Positions 10,028 through 20,180 of a stretch of 64,000 nt of DNA are shown piece after piece. Every line of letters starts with the position of its first letter. Position 1 is the first letter of the stretch. The stretch is taken from assembly GCA_023935145.1 (NCBI GenBank), contig CM043705.1, positions 58,188,084 to 58,252,083 of the forward strand, in the 5' to 3' direction. The translations under genes were made by a program, and so were the position numbers. Source of the stretch: Bretschneidera sinensis. Lineage: Eukaryota; Streptophyta; Magnoliopsida; Brassicales; Akaniaceae. The notes under the pieces are model-generated. The model had not been told where the DNA came from and did not search any database. It was given only the letters and a program-made list of their open reading frames with translations.

Positions 10028-10687
10028 AACAGGAAGCACCCCAAAGTATATCTTTTTTAGTATTTTATTTTATTGTTAGTCTTTACTTTTCTATAGCTGT
10101 TCATTATTACTTGTTTTCAATTTTATGTTTGTTTGTCTTTATTTTTCAAGGACAGAGTGAGTGCATCCAGTTGAAGTTTGGGAGTGTGTTACGAGCCATG
10201 CTAGCCATATAGTTCTCCATCTCCCAGGTTAGCTCATTCCATGCTATTCACACATTGGGGACAATGTGCAATTTAAGTTTGGGGGTATGGGGACACACTC
10301 ACACACACACTATATCCCCCTTTTTTTTGTTTTTGTTTTTCATAGATAAATGCATGTTCATTTTGTTTAAAAATTTTTTTTGGGTGATCTAAGCAAACAA
10401 TATGATTTGACTTCATAAGTGAGCTTAACACTTTGAACATATAGGCCAATAATTAAATTTTGAGCATAGATCACTTACTTTTAGGCATTTAAGGATTCTT
10501 AAGTTTAACCTAAACTAACACGAGCACATTAGCATATAGTTGTGTGGGGTATGACATGTAATTTTGATTTGTATGTTTCTTTTGCTCGACTGTGAACCAG
10601 ATGACTTGTTAGATTAACGCTTTGGCATAAAAAAAAATTTGCTATTGCTCAAAAAGAAAAATGCTCCTAAAGATCAGTAAACTAATT

Positions 10688-10849
10688 TTCCACTGAGTAA
10701 CTGGCCCTCTTGCCTCAGTAAGTAGTGAGTATCACGTCAAAAGGTAAAAATTTTGTGCACTATGATCATTAAAAAGAACTTTCCACTAAGTAACTAGCCC
10801 TTTTGCCTCAATAAGCAGTGAGTGTCACGTCAAAATGTGGAAATTCTGA
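10688..10849. repeat. imperfect direct duplication, two ~69-bp copies
   Basis: 'ttccactgagtaactggccc' at 10688 and 'ttccactaagtaactagccc' at 10781 begin two copies offset by 93 bp. Both continue through 'ttgcctcaRtaagYagtgag' and 'cacgtcaaaa'. Differences are mainly transitions. Confidence 0.85.
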
Positions 10850-10910
10850 TTGGTAGCATTAAGACCAGTTAGTTTCGTAGCCTTTTTGACTCGAGTTAGT
10901 AAGTCCTTAT

Positions 10911-10926
10911 GGGTGTCTTTACGCCC
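10911..10926 (+). other. predicted RNA hairpin in 3' UTR
   Basis: GGGTGT-CTTT-ACGCCC can pair as a 6-bp stem (one G-U pair) with a 4-base loop. It is followed by 'aatgccctaagat'. A role in RNA stability or packaging is only a guess. Confidence 0.4.
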
Positions 10927-11391
10927 AATGCCCTAAGATAATCTGGTTTGGGAGTCATTGGCTAAACGCTTGATACATAAGTCAAATAGAAAGCTTAAGG
11001 GAACTAACTTGGCAAAAATCTCACAAACAAAAGAAAAGAAGAAAATCTATGCCATCTTTGTTGATTATAATAGGAAATTTGGTGAATCTTGAGACATCAA
11101 AACACTACACATTAGAATTATTTGGAAACCTAATCTTTTATGTGCTACTTCACCACACACTAAAGTCAAACTTGTGATGTCTTAAACTGCCTCATGAAAG
11201 AGATTTGCGTTCAAAACTCTTATTCATTGCAAAGATATGTTTATATTTGTTAAACTTGCTCATGAATGCACATCATAATTTTGTGTAAAGACCTAAACTT
11301 TTGTGGACACTATGAATATTGGATCTATCAGTGTTTTGTTATTTTTCATTTTAGTTTTTAGTTTTGTATTGCTAAAGGACTAGCAATATGT

Positions 11392-11404
11392 AAGTTTGGG
11401 GGTG
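11392..11404 (+). other. polypurine tract of element 1
   Basis: AAGTTTGGGGGTG lies directly before the TGATAGG start of the 3' LTR. It is the expected primer for plus-strand DNA synthesis. Confidence 0.85.
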
Positions 11405-12717
11405 TGATAGGTGCTTAAATATTCATATTTAAGCCCCCTTATTTACATTTGTTAAGTCCTTAGTTATGTTAATTTAGTCCATTTTACTTCATTTCTGTGT
11501 TTCACATGTTTTTATAGGGTCTTGGATAAAAATAAACATTTTTGACACTTAAAGGAAGAAATCTGGAAATCCTGGAGCAGCTACTGCCAAAAGTGCGATC
11601 GATCGCACTATTGGGTGTGATCGAGCATATAAGCGCTCGTGCGCACACAGGAAGGATCGAGCGCAAAACGCATGCAATCGAGCGCACATGTACGGGTGTG
11701 AATAGTAAAATGTCAAAACCAGTTTTGGAAATGGAGGAGGTTTTACATTTTAGGAAGTTTAGGGTTTCCTGAGTCTTCTAGGGTTATTCAACCCCTATAA
11801 ATACACCTGTAAACACACACAAAGGACACGACTTCTTTTATCTTTTTCTTAGCTTGGAGTTGTAAGCTTTGGAGAGGATTGACAACCCGTTTTCACAGTA
11901 TTCCTTGGGTTTTATAGTTTATGTTTAGTTTATGCTATGATGTTTATCTTAGACAGCATGTGTAACTAACTCTTTATAGGGCTCGATTGACGCCTTAGTT
12001 ATGCTTTCCCATATATGTATTCATTGATTATCTTTGCAATAGCCTTGATTATGATGCTTAACTTGATTAATGTCTGTGTTTATTTACATTCCTCATATAT
12101 GTATGTCTGATCAATATATGCATATGGTATGGATTAGTTAGTTAGACCAATTTGGATGACCAAGTCCTGGGCCTAGCAATAGTAACAAAAGATATCCACA
12201 CAGGATTCTTGGATTAATCAACATGGGAAACCGGGAGTAGATACCATGCCCTAGGTCTCATGTGGTTGTCCATTTCTATATATCTTATGCTTTCTTAAGG
12301 AACAACTCAGTAGATACCATGCTGAATCCCTTAAGAAAGAAAAAAGTTAGAGTAGATACCATGCCTAACTTGTTGCTTAGGGAAATCAATAGCTTAAGTA
12401 GTAGATACCATGCCCTTAGGTTGACAACCATTTGGTATTCATAGGAAGGCTAGTGCATTGACCTATTACTCATTGGGAAAGTATGACTAGTGGTGGATAT
12501 CAAAGCCCTATGTCTCATTATTATTAATTCACATTCAACAGTGATTTTGATATTCTTTTATCAAGAAATTGATTCTAAAATGAAATTCACCAATCCCTAG
12601 GGAAATGATCTCGCACTTCCACACTATGCTACCATTGACCTTGTGCACTTGCAAGTAAAACTGTACGATTATTTACTTATTTATTTAGGTAGATATTAGG
12701 TAGATAAACGCGCAATA
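11405..12717 (+). repeat. 3' LTR of element 1 (1313 bp)
   Basis: It starts TGATAGGTGCTTAAATATTC and ends CGCAATA, where the terminal CA has become TA by one transition. It retains the palindrome (11413-11434), the motif array (11593-11689) and the TATA box (11796-11803). It lacks the AT expansion of the 5' copy. Confidence 0.93.
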
Positions 12718-12722
12718 AAATA
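12718..12722. repeat. target site duplication of element 1, right copy (aaata)
   Basis: Exact repeat of 1077-1081, directly after the 3' LTR. Confidence 0.85.
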
Positions 12723-12768
12723 CCTAGTGGAATTTCAAAAAATGACTTAAGAGTCTATACTCACTACG
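12723..12768 (+). other. 46-bp sliver of the Tat aORF between two insertions
   Basis: This is all that separates elements 1 and 2. It ends in ctacg, matched as ctaag at 20176-20180 (4 of 5), the imperfect target duplication of element 2. The sliver and the sequence from 20181 lead into the conserved block of the aORF, which supports both elements having inserted in the same gene-sized target. Confidence 0.6.
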
Positions 12769-13244
12769 TGATGAGATCCGTAAAATGCATCTTAATCGTA
12801 CTTATTTGTTAGCACTTTAGGGTTGATTTAGGTTTTAGTTGCATTTTTATTCGTTAACAACTCTAAAGTGGTATTCTTGGAGCATTAACTTATTTCGGTG
12901 CATTTTCAGGTTTCTTGAGTTAAAAAAGATGGAAAAATTTATCATCATTTTAAACACGAAGCTTCGATGAATACTTGAGTGAGAGAATGGCTGCGAAAGA
13001 GCCAAGATGAAGAGAAACCAAGAAAGGAGTTTTCACTAAATTGCTAGAATTGCCATACAGATCAATCATCTTTGCAAATTAAACTATATTGATGAAAGAA
13101 GAACCAGGAGATCAGCCATATATGCTTAGAAAGATATGGAAGTCTACTTTCTGGAGAATTTTACAGTTCATAAAAATTATTTTTCTAGAGAAAATTATGG
13201 CAGTTTTAGTGGACAGAGGTCAGATCTCGTGAACAAGCATCAGG

Positions 13245-13390
13245 CCAAAGTGCACCTTGGATCAGCTGGGGCGCACCCTTCAGAAAGAAGCTTAAAGAGC
13301 CATCAGGCTGAGGTGCACCTTGGATAAGATGAGGTGCACCTTGAAGGGCTGAGGTGCACCCTGGAGAAACTGAGGTGCACCTCATCGCAC
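13245..13390. promoter_or_regulatory. GGTGCACC palindrome array with ~21-bp spacing
   Basis: GAGGTGCACC begins at 13310, 13331, 13351 and 13372, spacings of 21, 20 and 21 bp, or two DNA helical turns. Looser copies lie at about 13249 and 13268. GGTGCACC is its own reverse complement. The 3' LTR keeps the spacing (about 19214-19276) although several copies have decayed by single transitions. It lies about 150-290 bp upstream of the TATA box, so binding of a dimeric factor on one DNA face is plausible. Confidence 0.6.
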
Positions 13391-13533
13391 ATATAAGAAA
13401 CTTGACAAAAGCCAAGGTGCAGCGCGACTAAGCCAAGATGCAGCGCGCACACAGACCTTATTATCCGAGTTAGACCCTAATTAGGTCTTTAATGATTTGT
13501 TCAAACCCTAAAACACCCTTAGGCCTTGTACAC

Positions 13534-13541
13534 TATAAATA
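13534..13541 (+). promoter_or_regulatory. TATA box of element 2 5' LTR
   Basis: TATAAATA within 'gtacactataaatagacc'; conserved at 19425-19432 in the 3' LTR. Confidence 0.65.
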
Positions 13542-14299
13542 GACCACTTAAGGTTTGTAATTATTGATTCAAAAACCTAGAGAACTCAAGGGAGGCTGCC
13601 CCACTCTCCCCTATGGCTAACTAATCTCCAAGCAAGGTGAAGGGATGAATCCCTAGGTGTAGTTGTTTCTATTTCCCTTACTTGATTCAGTTGTAATAGA
13701 GCTTTAGCATCCAAATGTTGTTATGATTTACTTTTTAATCTAATTAGTAGATTTCTTATTAGTCCGGTGATTGAATGCTTCTTTTCTATATAAGTCTAGT
13801 CATGCTCTCCTTATGTGTATTTGTTTGGGTGTGATTGAGTCTGGTAGATCTCTTTTATAGATTTGTCCATTGCTGTGGTATTTTCATATAGATGTATCGT
13901 CGTCTCTTGATAATTTATAAGTTAGGTCATGTGTGCTTGAAAGTAAAGAATAATTCATATCAATTACATTAGGGTTTATACATGAGCTTTAATTGAATAT
14001 TTTCCGATTGCCTGTTTGGGATGTGAAACTTGCAATCGAGATAGAAACAATTGAATCAAGTAAGGATTAGGACAATGAACCTAGGGAGGATTCCCGGATC
14101 CTTGTTGTTCCCCTATTATATTTCACAATCTACTTTACACAATTGTTTCACTATCAATATCAGATTCTCTTACTCATTTGGATTTATCGTTTTAGATTAA
14201 AGTTTACACCTTCCTTTGTAGTTAACTTGTTTTCCTGTGGAATCGACACCCCAAAGCTGTGCTACAACAACCGCATATGTTTTGGGCGTAATCAAATTT

Positions 14300-14317
14300 T
14301 GGCGCCATTGCCGGGGA
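14300..14317 (+). other. primer binding site, tRNA-Asp type
   Basis: TGGCGCCATTGCCGGGGA follows the LTR end after five bases. It is the intact form of the site seen mutated in element 1. Confidence 0.9.
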
Positions 14318-14494
14318 GACGCGCTTACAAACAAGGAAGATTGTCAACTTTGAGACAAAACGGTAATATCGTTCCTTTCTTGAAGTTTTGATTTTTGATT
14401 TTTTTATTTTGTTCTTTTCTCTTTGTTTTGATTTTTTAATTAATTAATTAATTAATTAATTTATTTTCTTTTTGTTTTATTTATTTCCCCTAGC

Positions 14495-15477
14495 ATGGCC
14501 GAAAATCACAATGAAATTGTTGCTAGGACACTTAAAGACTACTTGCACCCTAGCCGAACGGCCACCCCATCTTGTATCATGTTCCCCCCTAATGTTCAAC
14601 AACCTGATTTTAAGCCGGGCATAATCCAATTGCTACCAACCTTCCATGGGTTTGAGAATGAAAACCCCTATGTCCACATTAGGGAATTTGAGGAAGTAAT
14701 AGCAACTTTTCACAGTAGGGCTGATATGATAGACACTATTAAACTTTGGTTTTTTCCTTTTTCACTTAAGGAAAAAGCCAAGGCTTGGTTGTACTCGTTA
14801 AGGCCTAGGTCCATAGGTAGTTGGGATGAGATGACACGAGTTTTCTTCCAAAAGCACTTCCCAACCCATAAGACAAATAACCTCAAGAGACAAATCTCAA
14901 ACTTTGCACAAAAGGAGAGCGAAACCTTATATCAAGTTTGGGAACGTTTCAAGGACCTTTTAAATTCTTGTCCACACCATGGGTACGAGACTTGGCGGGT
15001 GGTTAGCTACTTCTATGATGGACTTCTAAGTAGGGAGAAGCAGTTCATAGAAATGAGTGCAATGGGGATTTTCTTCAAAAAGATCCCGACCAAGCCATGG
15101 ATTTCCTAGATGACCTATCAGAAAAATCCTACACTTGGACAGGACCAAATGTCATGGAAAGCACTAAGAGAAATCAACCCGTTGGGATTTATCAACTTAA
15201 GGAAGAGGATGACCTTAAAGCCCGTTTAGAGGCCCTAACTAAGGAAATTGAAGCCTCAAAAACCAGAAATGCTAGGGCTCCTGAATCAGTTGCTAGGGTA
15301 GAGTCCTATGAGCCTTGTTTCATGTGTAATGGAGTAGATCATTTACCTAAGGATTGTCAAGTTTATTTTGAGATGAAGGAAGAGTGTAATGCTGTAGGTA
15401 TACCCTTTGGGAAACCACACTCACCCTACTCTAACACCTACAATCCCGATTGGAAAAATCACCCAAGTTTTAATTAG
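14495..15477 (+). pseudogene. gag: element 2 gag
   Basis: ATG at 14495 (MAENHNEIVARTLKDYLHP) follows T-rich leader sequence and an AATT microsatellite (14436-14462). The capsid domain shows FHGFENENPYVHIREFEEV, FSLKEKAKAWLYSL and FFQKHFPTHKT. A frameshift near 15085-15100 moves to the frame that starts at 15097 (MDFLDDLSEKS). That part has a CCHC knuckle, CFMCNGVDHLPKDC, and the YNPDWKNHPSF block shared with elements 1 and 3. A TAG at 15475 and a second stop near 15655 separate it from the protease part in the same frame. The protein is much better preserved than that of element 1. Confidence 0.9.
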
Positions 15478-15675
15478 AAACCCGATACACAACCTCCTGC
15501 CCACTCTAGTACCCAATGGCAATCGAAAGCAACTTCATATAATGCACCTCAACAATCTTTACCTTTGGAAGATATGTTTAACTCATTTATGCAGGTACAT
15601 GCCAAGAATGTGGAAGATCAAGGCAAAATAAATCAACAACTGTTAGAAGAGCAATAAGGGATCAAAGAGGAACAA

Positions 15676-16932
15676 ATGGAGATAAAGAGCCAACTCACTA
15701 AGTTAACTAGTTTCTTGGCGATTCAAGAGCAAGGACGGTTTCCTTCACAGCCACAACAAAATCCAAGGGGACAACATATAGCACAAACTTCCAATCATGG
15801 AAATCAAAATGTTAAAGAGGTTAATGCCATAATCGCCCGCAGCGGTAAGAAAATTGATGGTCCCACTCTACCATCAAAATTGAGCAACAAGGATGAAACC
15901 CTAAAGGAACAAGAGGCCCATGATGATTATTCTCCACCGGTGCCTTTCCCTCAAGCATTCCTTAAACCTAAGGAGATAAATTCAACATCAAAAGGTGAGA
16001 TTCTTGAACAACTTCAGCATGTTAAAATTAACCTCCATCTTCTTCATGTTATAAAACAGATTCCCAACTATGCTAAAGTCATCAAAGATCTGTGCATACT
16101 CAAGAAGAGGCACCATGTGAAGAAGACAACATTCCTAATGGAGCAAGCAAGTGTAGTAATTGACTGCAAGACACCACCCAAATATAAAGATCCAGGCTGT
16201 CCAACAGTGGCTTATCAAATTGGAAACAAATCTTGTAGCCAAGCATTGCTAGATTTGGGTGCTAGTGTGAACCTCATGCCATACTCCATGTACTTGCAGC
16301 TCAGTCTAGGTGAGATCAAACCAACCTCCGTGGTACTTCAATTAGCGGATAAATCGGTAAAAAAACCAAGAGGTATTGTAGAAGATGTTTTGTTGCAAAT
16401 TGATAATTTCTACTATCCTGTTGATTTTTTTGTTTTAGATACTGTTTCTACTGTAAACACGGAGTCCAAAATTCCTTTGATACTTGGAAGACCATTCCTT
16501 GCCACTGCCAATGCCCTTATTAATTGTAGGAATGGCCTAATGACATTATCATTTGGAAATAGAACTTTAGAGGTAAATGTTTTTCAAGTCTCAAAACGGC
16601 CACATGAAGAGGATGAGTGTGTCGATACTTACATGGTTGATAAGCTCAATTTGGAGGATGAGCACCCTAAAGATAATTCTATGGAAGTCTCTCCTAATAA
16701 TTTTAAGTTCGATGATTCTTTAATTCATTCCCATGCCGTTAATGTTTTTGATATTTTTGATAAGTCACAGGAATTTATTAAGAAATTATGGCAACCATGC
16801 TTTGAGAAGTCACTTGAGAGAAGTCACATGGATGCGAAAATCAAATACCCTACTACTGATAGTGAGTGGGAAAAACCAAGAACACTTGACCCACATGCGG
16901 TGAACTTTAAGTATTCCTTGCTAAAAGATTAG
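15676..16932 (+). pseudogene. pol (PR): element 2 protease, C-terminal end of the coding region
   Basis: The 418-residue open frame holds a spacer, then the INLHLLHVIKQIPNYAKVI block, the active-site DLGASVNLMP, the LQLADKSVKKPRGIVEDVL block and ILGRPFLATANALINC. All motifs of an Athila-type protease are intact. After protease the frame carries only about 100 further residues with no RT fingers, and stops at 16930 after HAVNFKYSLLKD. In autonomous elements RT would start here. The deletion is clean, with no RT debris downstream, which suggests the lineage spread in this reduced form. Confidence 0.9.
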
Positions 16933-18658
16933 CATTAAGGCCATTAAATTGGAGCCTCATCTTCAGCACCATAATGAGGCCAGCAGTGAGAGTGGTGCAA
17001 CGTCTGGCCGAAGACGTAAAACTTAGCACTTATGGGAGGTAACCCACAACATATCCTTTTATTTTTTGTTTTTAATATTTCTTTTTCTTGTTTATTATTT
17101 GTATTTTTTTTCTTCTGTTTTCCAGTATTAACTTAGTATTTCTTTTTCAAGGAAAAATATACGACGCAGTTCAAATGGTGGAGCACAATTTTCAGCTTCT
17201 GTGCACCTTTGGTTACAAAGGGAGTTTCCTTTACTCTTTCTTTTACATTGAGGTCAATGCAATCTTTAAGTTGGGGGTGGAGGAAACGCATCTCTTTGTT
17301 TTCATATTCTTAATTTCCAAACTTTTTTTTCTTTTCTTTTTCCATTGAACTGTTTGGTGTCATTTTCCTTTTTTGTTTGTTTTTAGCATGCTTTGCGTTT
17401 ACCTTGGATGTAATTCACATGTCAATGATATAAGCTTAATTGAGATAATATACAACATTTAGAAGGAGTTAAATTTTGTTTCAGTTTGAAATTAATTTAA
17501 GTAACAATCTTCATTTGGTTTGAGACTCTAGTTTGTGGTAAAATTGTATGATTAGTCTAAAACATCTAGAAAAGTTTTATGTGCGTTGTTTGTGAATATT
17601 TTTGCGGTCTCGACAAACTCTAGAACTTATTTGATAATCACTTGAGGCGAATTCCTAGAATGCACACTACTTCGGATATGATATATGCCGTTTTTGAACC
17701 GTTTGAGCCTTTCAAACCTACCATTGCAATATATATCACTAGTCACCTTTTTGAGCCCTTTTTCTTGAAAAAGAATTTGAGCTTTGTTTCTTTCAAAAAC
17801 CCATTTACTTACCCTTATGAGCCTAAAAATATTTCATCATTACCCTTCTTTTAAAAGAACTTAGTTGTACATATTTGTTGAAAAGCATTTAAGAGGAGTA
17901 AGGATGGAAATATGAAAAACCATAACCCAAGTATATTAAAGAAGATAAGCTGGGGGTTGTGGAAAAGAAAAGAAAAAAATGAGAAAAAAGAGATGAATGA
18001 GTATTTGCAAAAAACAGAAAAAGAAGAGAAGTTTGCCAAAGAAAAAAAAAAGAAAAAGAAAAGAAAATGTGGTGACTTATCAAGAGATATGCTCTTATAA
18101 AAAATTGGTTGATGGAGTTGAGCATTGAAGTAAAGTTATCTAGTGCTTAAAAGTGGTTGTGTTTAAAGCTAAGAGATTAAGTTCTTTTACTTGCAAATCC
18201 TTCCCGTTCTTCCTTAACCTTTACCTTAGCCTAACATTACAAGCTTATTAAAGACCTATTGATCCAATGAAGTGTGATTTTTCTACAATAATGGAGAATG
18301 ATTTGAAAAATAAGCCTATGGAGCTTGTTTATGTGAATAATGTCACACAATTTGTTATGTTTTTAGAGGTCAAGACTTATATTCATAAATATTATGCATA
18401 AAATTATCCGGGTGTTCGGATTAATGGATTGTTGTAAGATGGATGTTAAGAGTCAATAACGATTTTAAGATTGATGTTTGGATTACTTTTGGATTTGGGT
18501 GAAATTTAATGATTCTTTGTGCCGTGTGTTATGTGCAATTTTTTTTAGACAAAATGTGAATTACTCTTGGTTAACACTAATATTGCTTTTCATTTACTTT
18601 GATTCCCACCATAGAATTCATCTCTTCTTTTCGCTTGAATTGCTAGGGACTAGCAATA
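16933..18658 (+). other. 3' untranslated region of element 2
   Basis: AT-rich with long T-rich (17050-17350) and A-rich (17960-18070) stretches and no pol remnant. Near its start are the hairpin at 17000-17017 and 'tgggaggtaaccca', a phrase known from Athila 3' regions. The end has 'gggactagcaataagctag' before the PPT. Open frames here are short and of low complexity and are not called. Confidence 0.6.
17000..17017 (+). other. predicted RNA hairpin downstream of protease
   Basis: ACGTCT-GGCCGA-AGACGT is a perfect 6-bp stem with a 6-base loop about 70 bp after the stop codon. A packaging or stability signal is possible but unproven. Confidence 0.45.
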
Positions 18659-18674
18659 AGCTAGTTGGGGGTTG
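18659..18674 (+). other. polypurine tract region of element 2
   Basis: AGCTAGTTGGGGGTTG directly precedes the TGATGAG start of the 3' LTR. The G-rich core is the expected plus-strand primer; it is interrupted by T, as in element 1. Confidence 0.75.
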
Positions 18675-20175
18675 TGATGAGAGCCATAAAATGCATCTTA
18701 ATCGTACTTATTTGTTAGCACTTTAGGGTTGATTTAGATTTTAATTGCATTTTTATTCGTTAACAACTCTAAAGTGGTATTCTTGGAGCATTAACTTATT
18801 TCGATGCATTTTCAGGTTTCTTGAGTTAAAAGAGATGGAAAAGCTATCATCATTTTAAACAAGAAGCTTCGATGAATACTTGAGTGAGAAAATGGTCGTG
18901 GAAGAGCCAAGATGAAGAGAAACCAAGAAAAGAGTTTTCACTAAATTGCTAGAATTGCCATACAAATCAATCATCTTTGCAAATTAAACTGTATTGACGC
19001 AAGAAGAACCAGGAGATGAGCCACATATGCTTAGAAATATCTGGAAGTCTATTTTCTGGAGAATTTACGGTTTATAAAAATGATTTTTCTAGAGAAAGTT
19101 ACGGTAGTTTTAGTGGACAGAGGTCACATCTCCTGAACAAGCATCAGGCCAAGGTGCACCTTGGATCAGCAGGGGCACACCCTTCAGAAAGAAGCTTAAA
19201 GAGCCATCAGGCTTAGGCACACCTTGGATAAGTTGAGGCACACCTTGAAGGGTTGAGGTGCACCCTAGAGAAATTGAGGCGCACCTCACCGCTCACAAAA
19301 AACTTGACAAAAGCCAAGGTGCAGCGCGCGCACAGACCTTATTCTCCGAGTTAGACCCTAATTAGGTCTTTAATGATTTGTTCAAACCCTAAAACACCCT
19401 TAGGCCTTGTACACTATAAATATACCACTTAGAGTTTGTAATTATTGATTCAAAAACCTAGAGAACTCAAGGGAGGCTGCCCCACTCTCCCCCATGGCTA
19501 ACTAATCTCCAAGCAAGGCGAATGGATGAATCCTTAGGTGTAGTTGTTTCTATTTCCCTTACTTAATTCAGTTGTAATAGAGCTTTAGTGTTCAAACATT
19601 GTTATGATTTACTTTTTAATCTAATTAGTAGATTTCTTATTAGTCCGGTGATTGCATGCTTCTTTTTCATATAAGTCTAGTCATACTCTCCTTATGTGTA
19701 TTTGTTTGGGTGTGATTGAGTCCGGTAGATCTCTTTTATAGATTTGTCCATTGTTGCGGTATTTTCATTTAGATATATCGTCGTCTCTTGATAATTTATA
19801 AGTTAGGTCATGTGTGCTTGAAAGTAAAGAATAATTCATATCAATTACATTAGGGTTTATACATGCACTTTAATTGAATATTTGCCGATTACCTGTTTGG
19901 GATGTGAAACTTGCAATCGAGATAGAAATAACTGAATCAAGTTAGGATTAGGACAACGAACCTAGGGAGGATTCCCGGATCCTTGTTGTTCCCCTATTAT
20001 ATTTCACAATCTACTTTACACAATTGTTTCACTATCAATTTCAGATTCTCTTACTCATTTGGATTTATTGTTTTAGATTAAAGTTTACACATTCCTTTGT
20101 AGTTAACTTGTTTCTCTGTGGAATCGACACCTCAAAGCTGTGCTACAATAACCGCGTATGTTTTGGGTGTAATCA
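18675..20175 (+). repeat. 3' LTR of element 2 (1501 bp)
   Basis: It matches 12769-14294 along its length, with scattered transitions and small indels. It starts TGATGAGAGCCATAAAATGC and ends GGGTGTAATCA. Target copy ctaag follows at 20176-20180. Confidence 0.93.
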
Positions 20176-20180
20176 CTAAG

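Larger units (their letters stand above)
10028..11391 (+). other. 3' untranslated region of element 1
   Basis: Long AT-rich region with no coding frame. Near 10252-10285 it has 'acattggggacaatgtgc' and a first PPT-like stretch (TTTAAGTTTGGGGGTATGGG). It also carries a duplicated 68-bp block (10688-10849), a small hairpin (10911-10926), and the phrase 'ggactagcaata' just before the terminal PPT, which recurs before the PPT of element 2. Confidence 0.6.
1082..12717 (+). mobile_element. Element 1: full-length Athila-lineage Ty3/gypsy retrotransposon, degenerate
   Basis: An 11.6-kb element with two LTRs (1082-2445 and 11405-12717), a tRNA-Asp-type primer site, gag, PR, RT, RNase H and INT, an additional ORF in the env position, a polypurine tract, and perfect aaata target duplications. 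The Athila lineage is supported by the primer site, the DLGAGVNLLP protease, the catalytic IFMDD of RT, and the conserved plant transposon-type ORF between INT and the 3' LTR. All coding regions carry stops and at least three frameshifts, so it is inactive. It is inserted in the aORF of the older Tat relic. Confidence 0.93.
12769..14294 (+). repeat. 5' LTR of element 2 (1526 bp)
   Basis: It starts TGATGAGATCCGTAAAATGC and ends GGGCGTAATCA. It contains the GGTGCACC array (13245-13390) and a TATA box (13534-13541). The tail carries 'tgtggaatcgacacc', a phrase related to the end of the element 3 LTR. The 3' copy at 18675-20175 matches along its whole length. Confidence 0.93.
12769..20175 (+). 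mobile_element. Element 2: gag-protease-only Athila-type retrotransposon
   Basis: A 7.4-kb element with LTRs at 12769-14294 and 18675-20175, an intact tRNA-Asp-type primer site, gag, protease and a PPT. It is flanked by ctacg/ctaag. No RT, RNase H or integrase is recognisable: the coding frame ends at 16932, and 1.7 kb of non-coding sequence runs to the PPT. This layout matches the known class of terminal-repeat elements that carry only gag (TR-GAG type), which must borrow RT and INT from a partner. Relative to most neighbours its LTRs are similar to each other, so it is a comparatively younger layer. Confidence 0.88.

Noticed and set aside
17840..18125. Open frames on both strands in A-rich/T-rich sequence of element 2
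   Set aside because: Simple-composition translations (Lys/Glu or Phe/Ser runs) in the 3' UTR, with no homology to element proteins.
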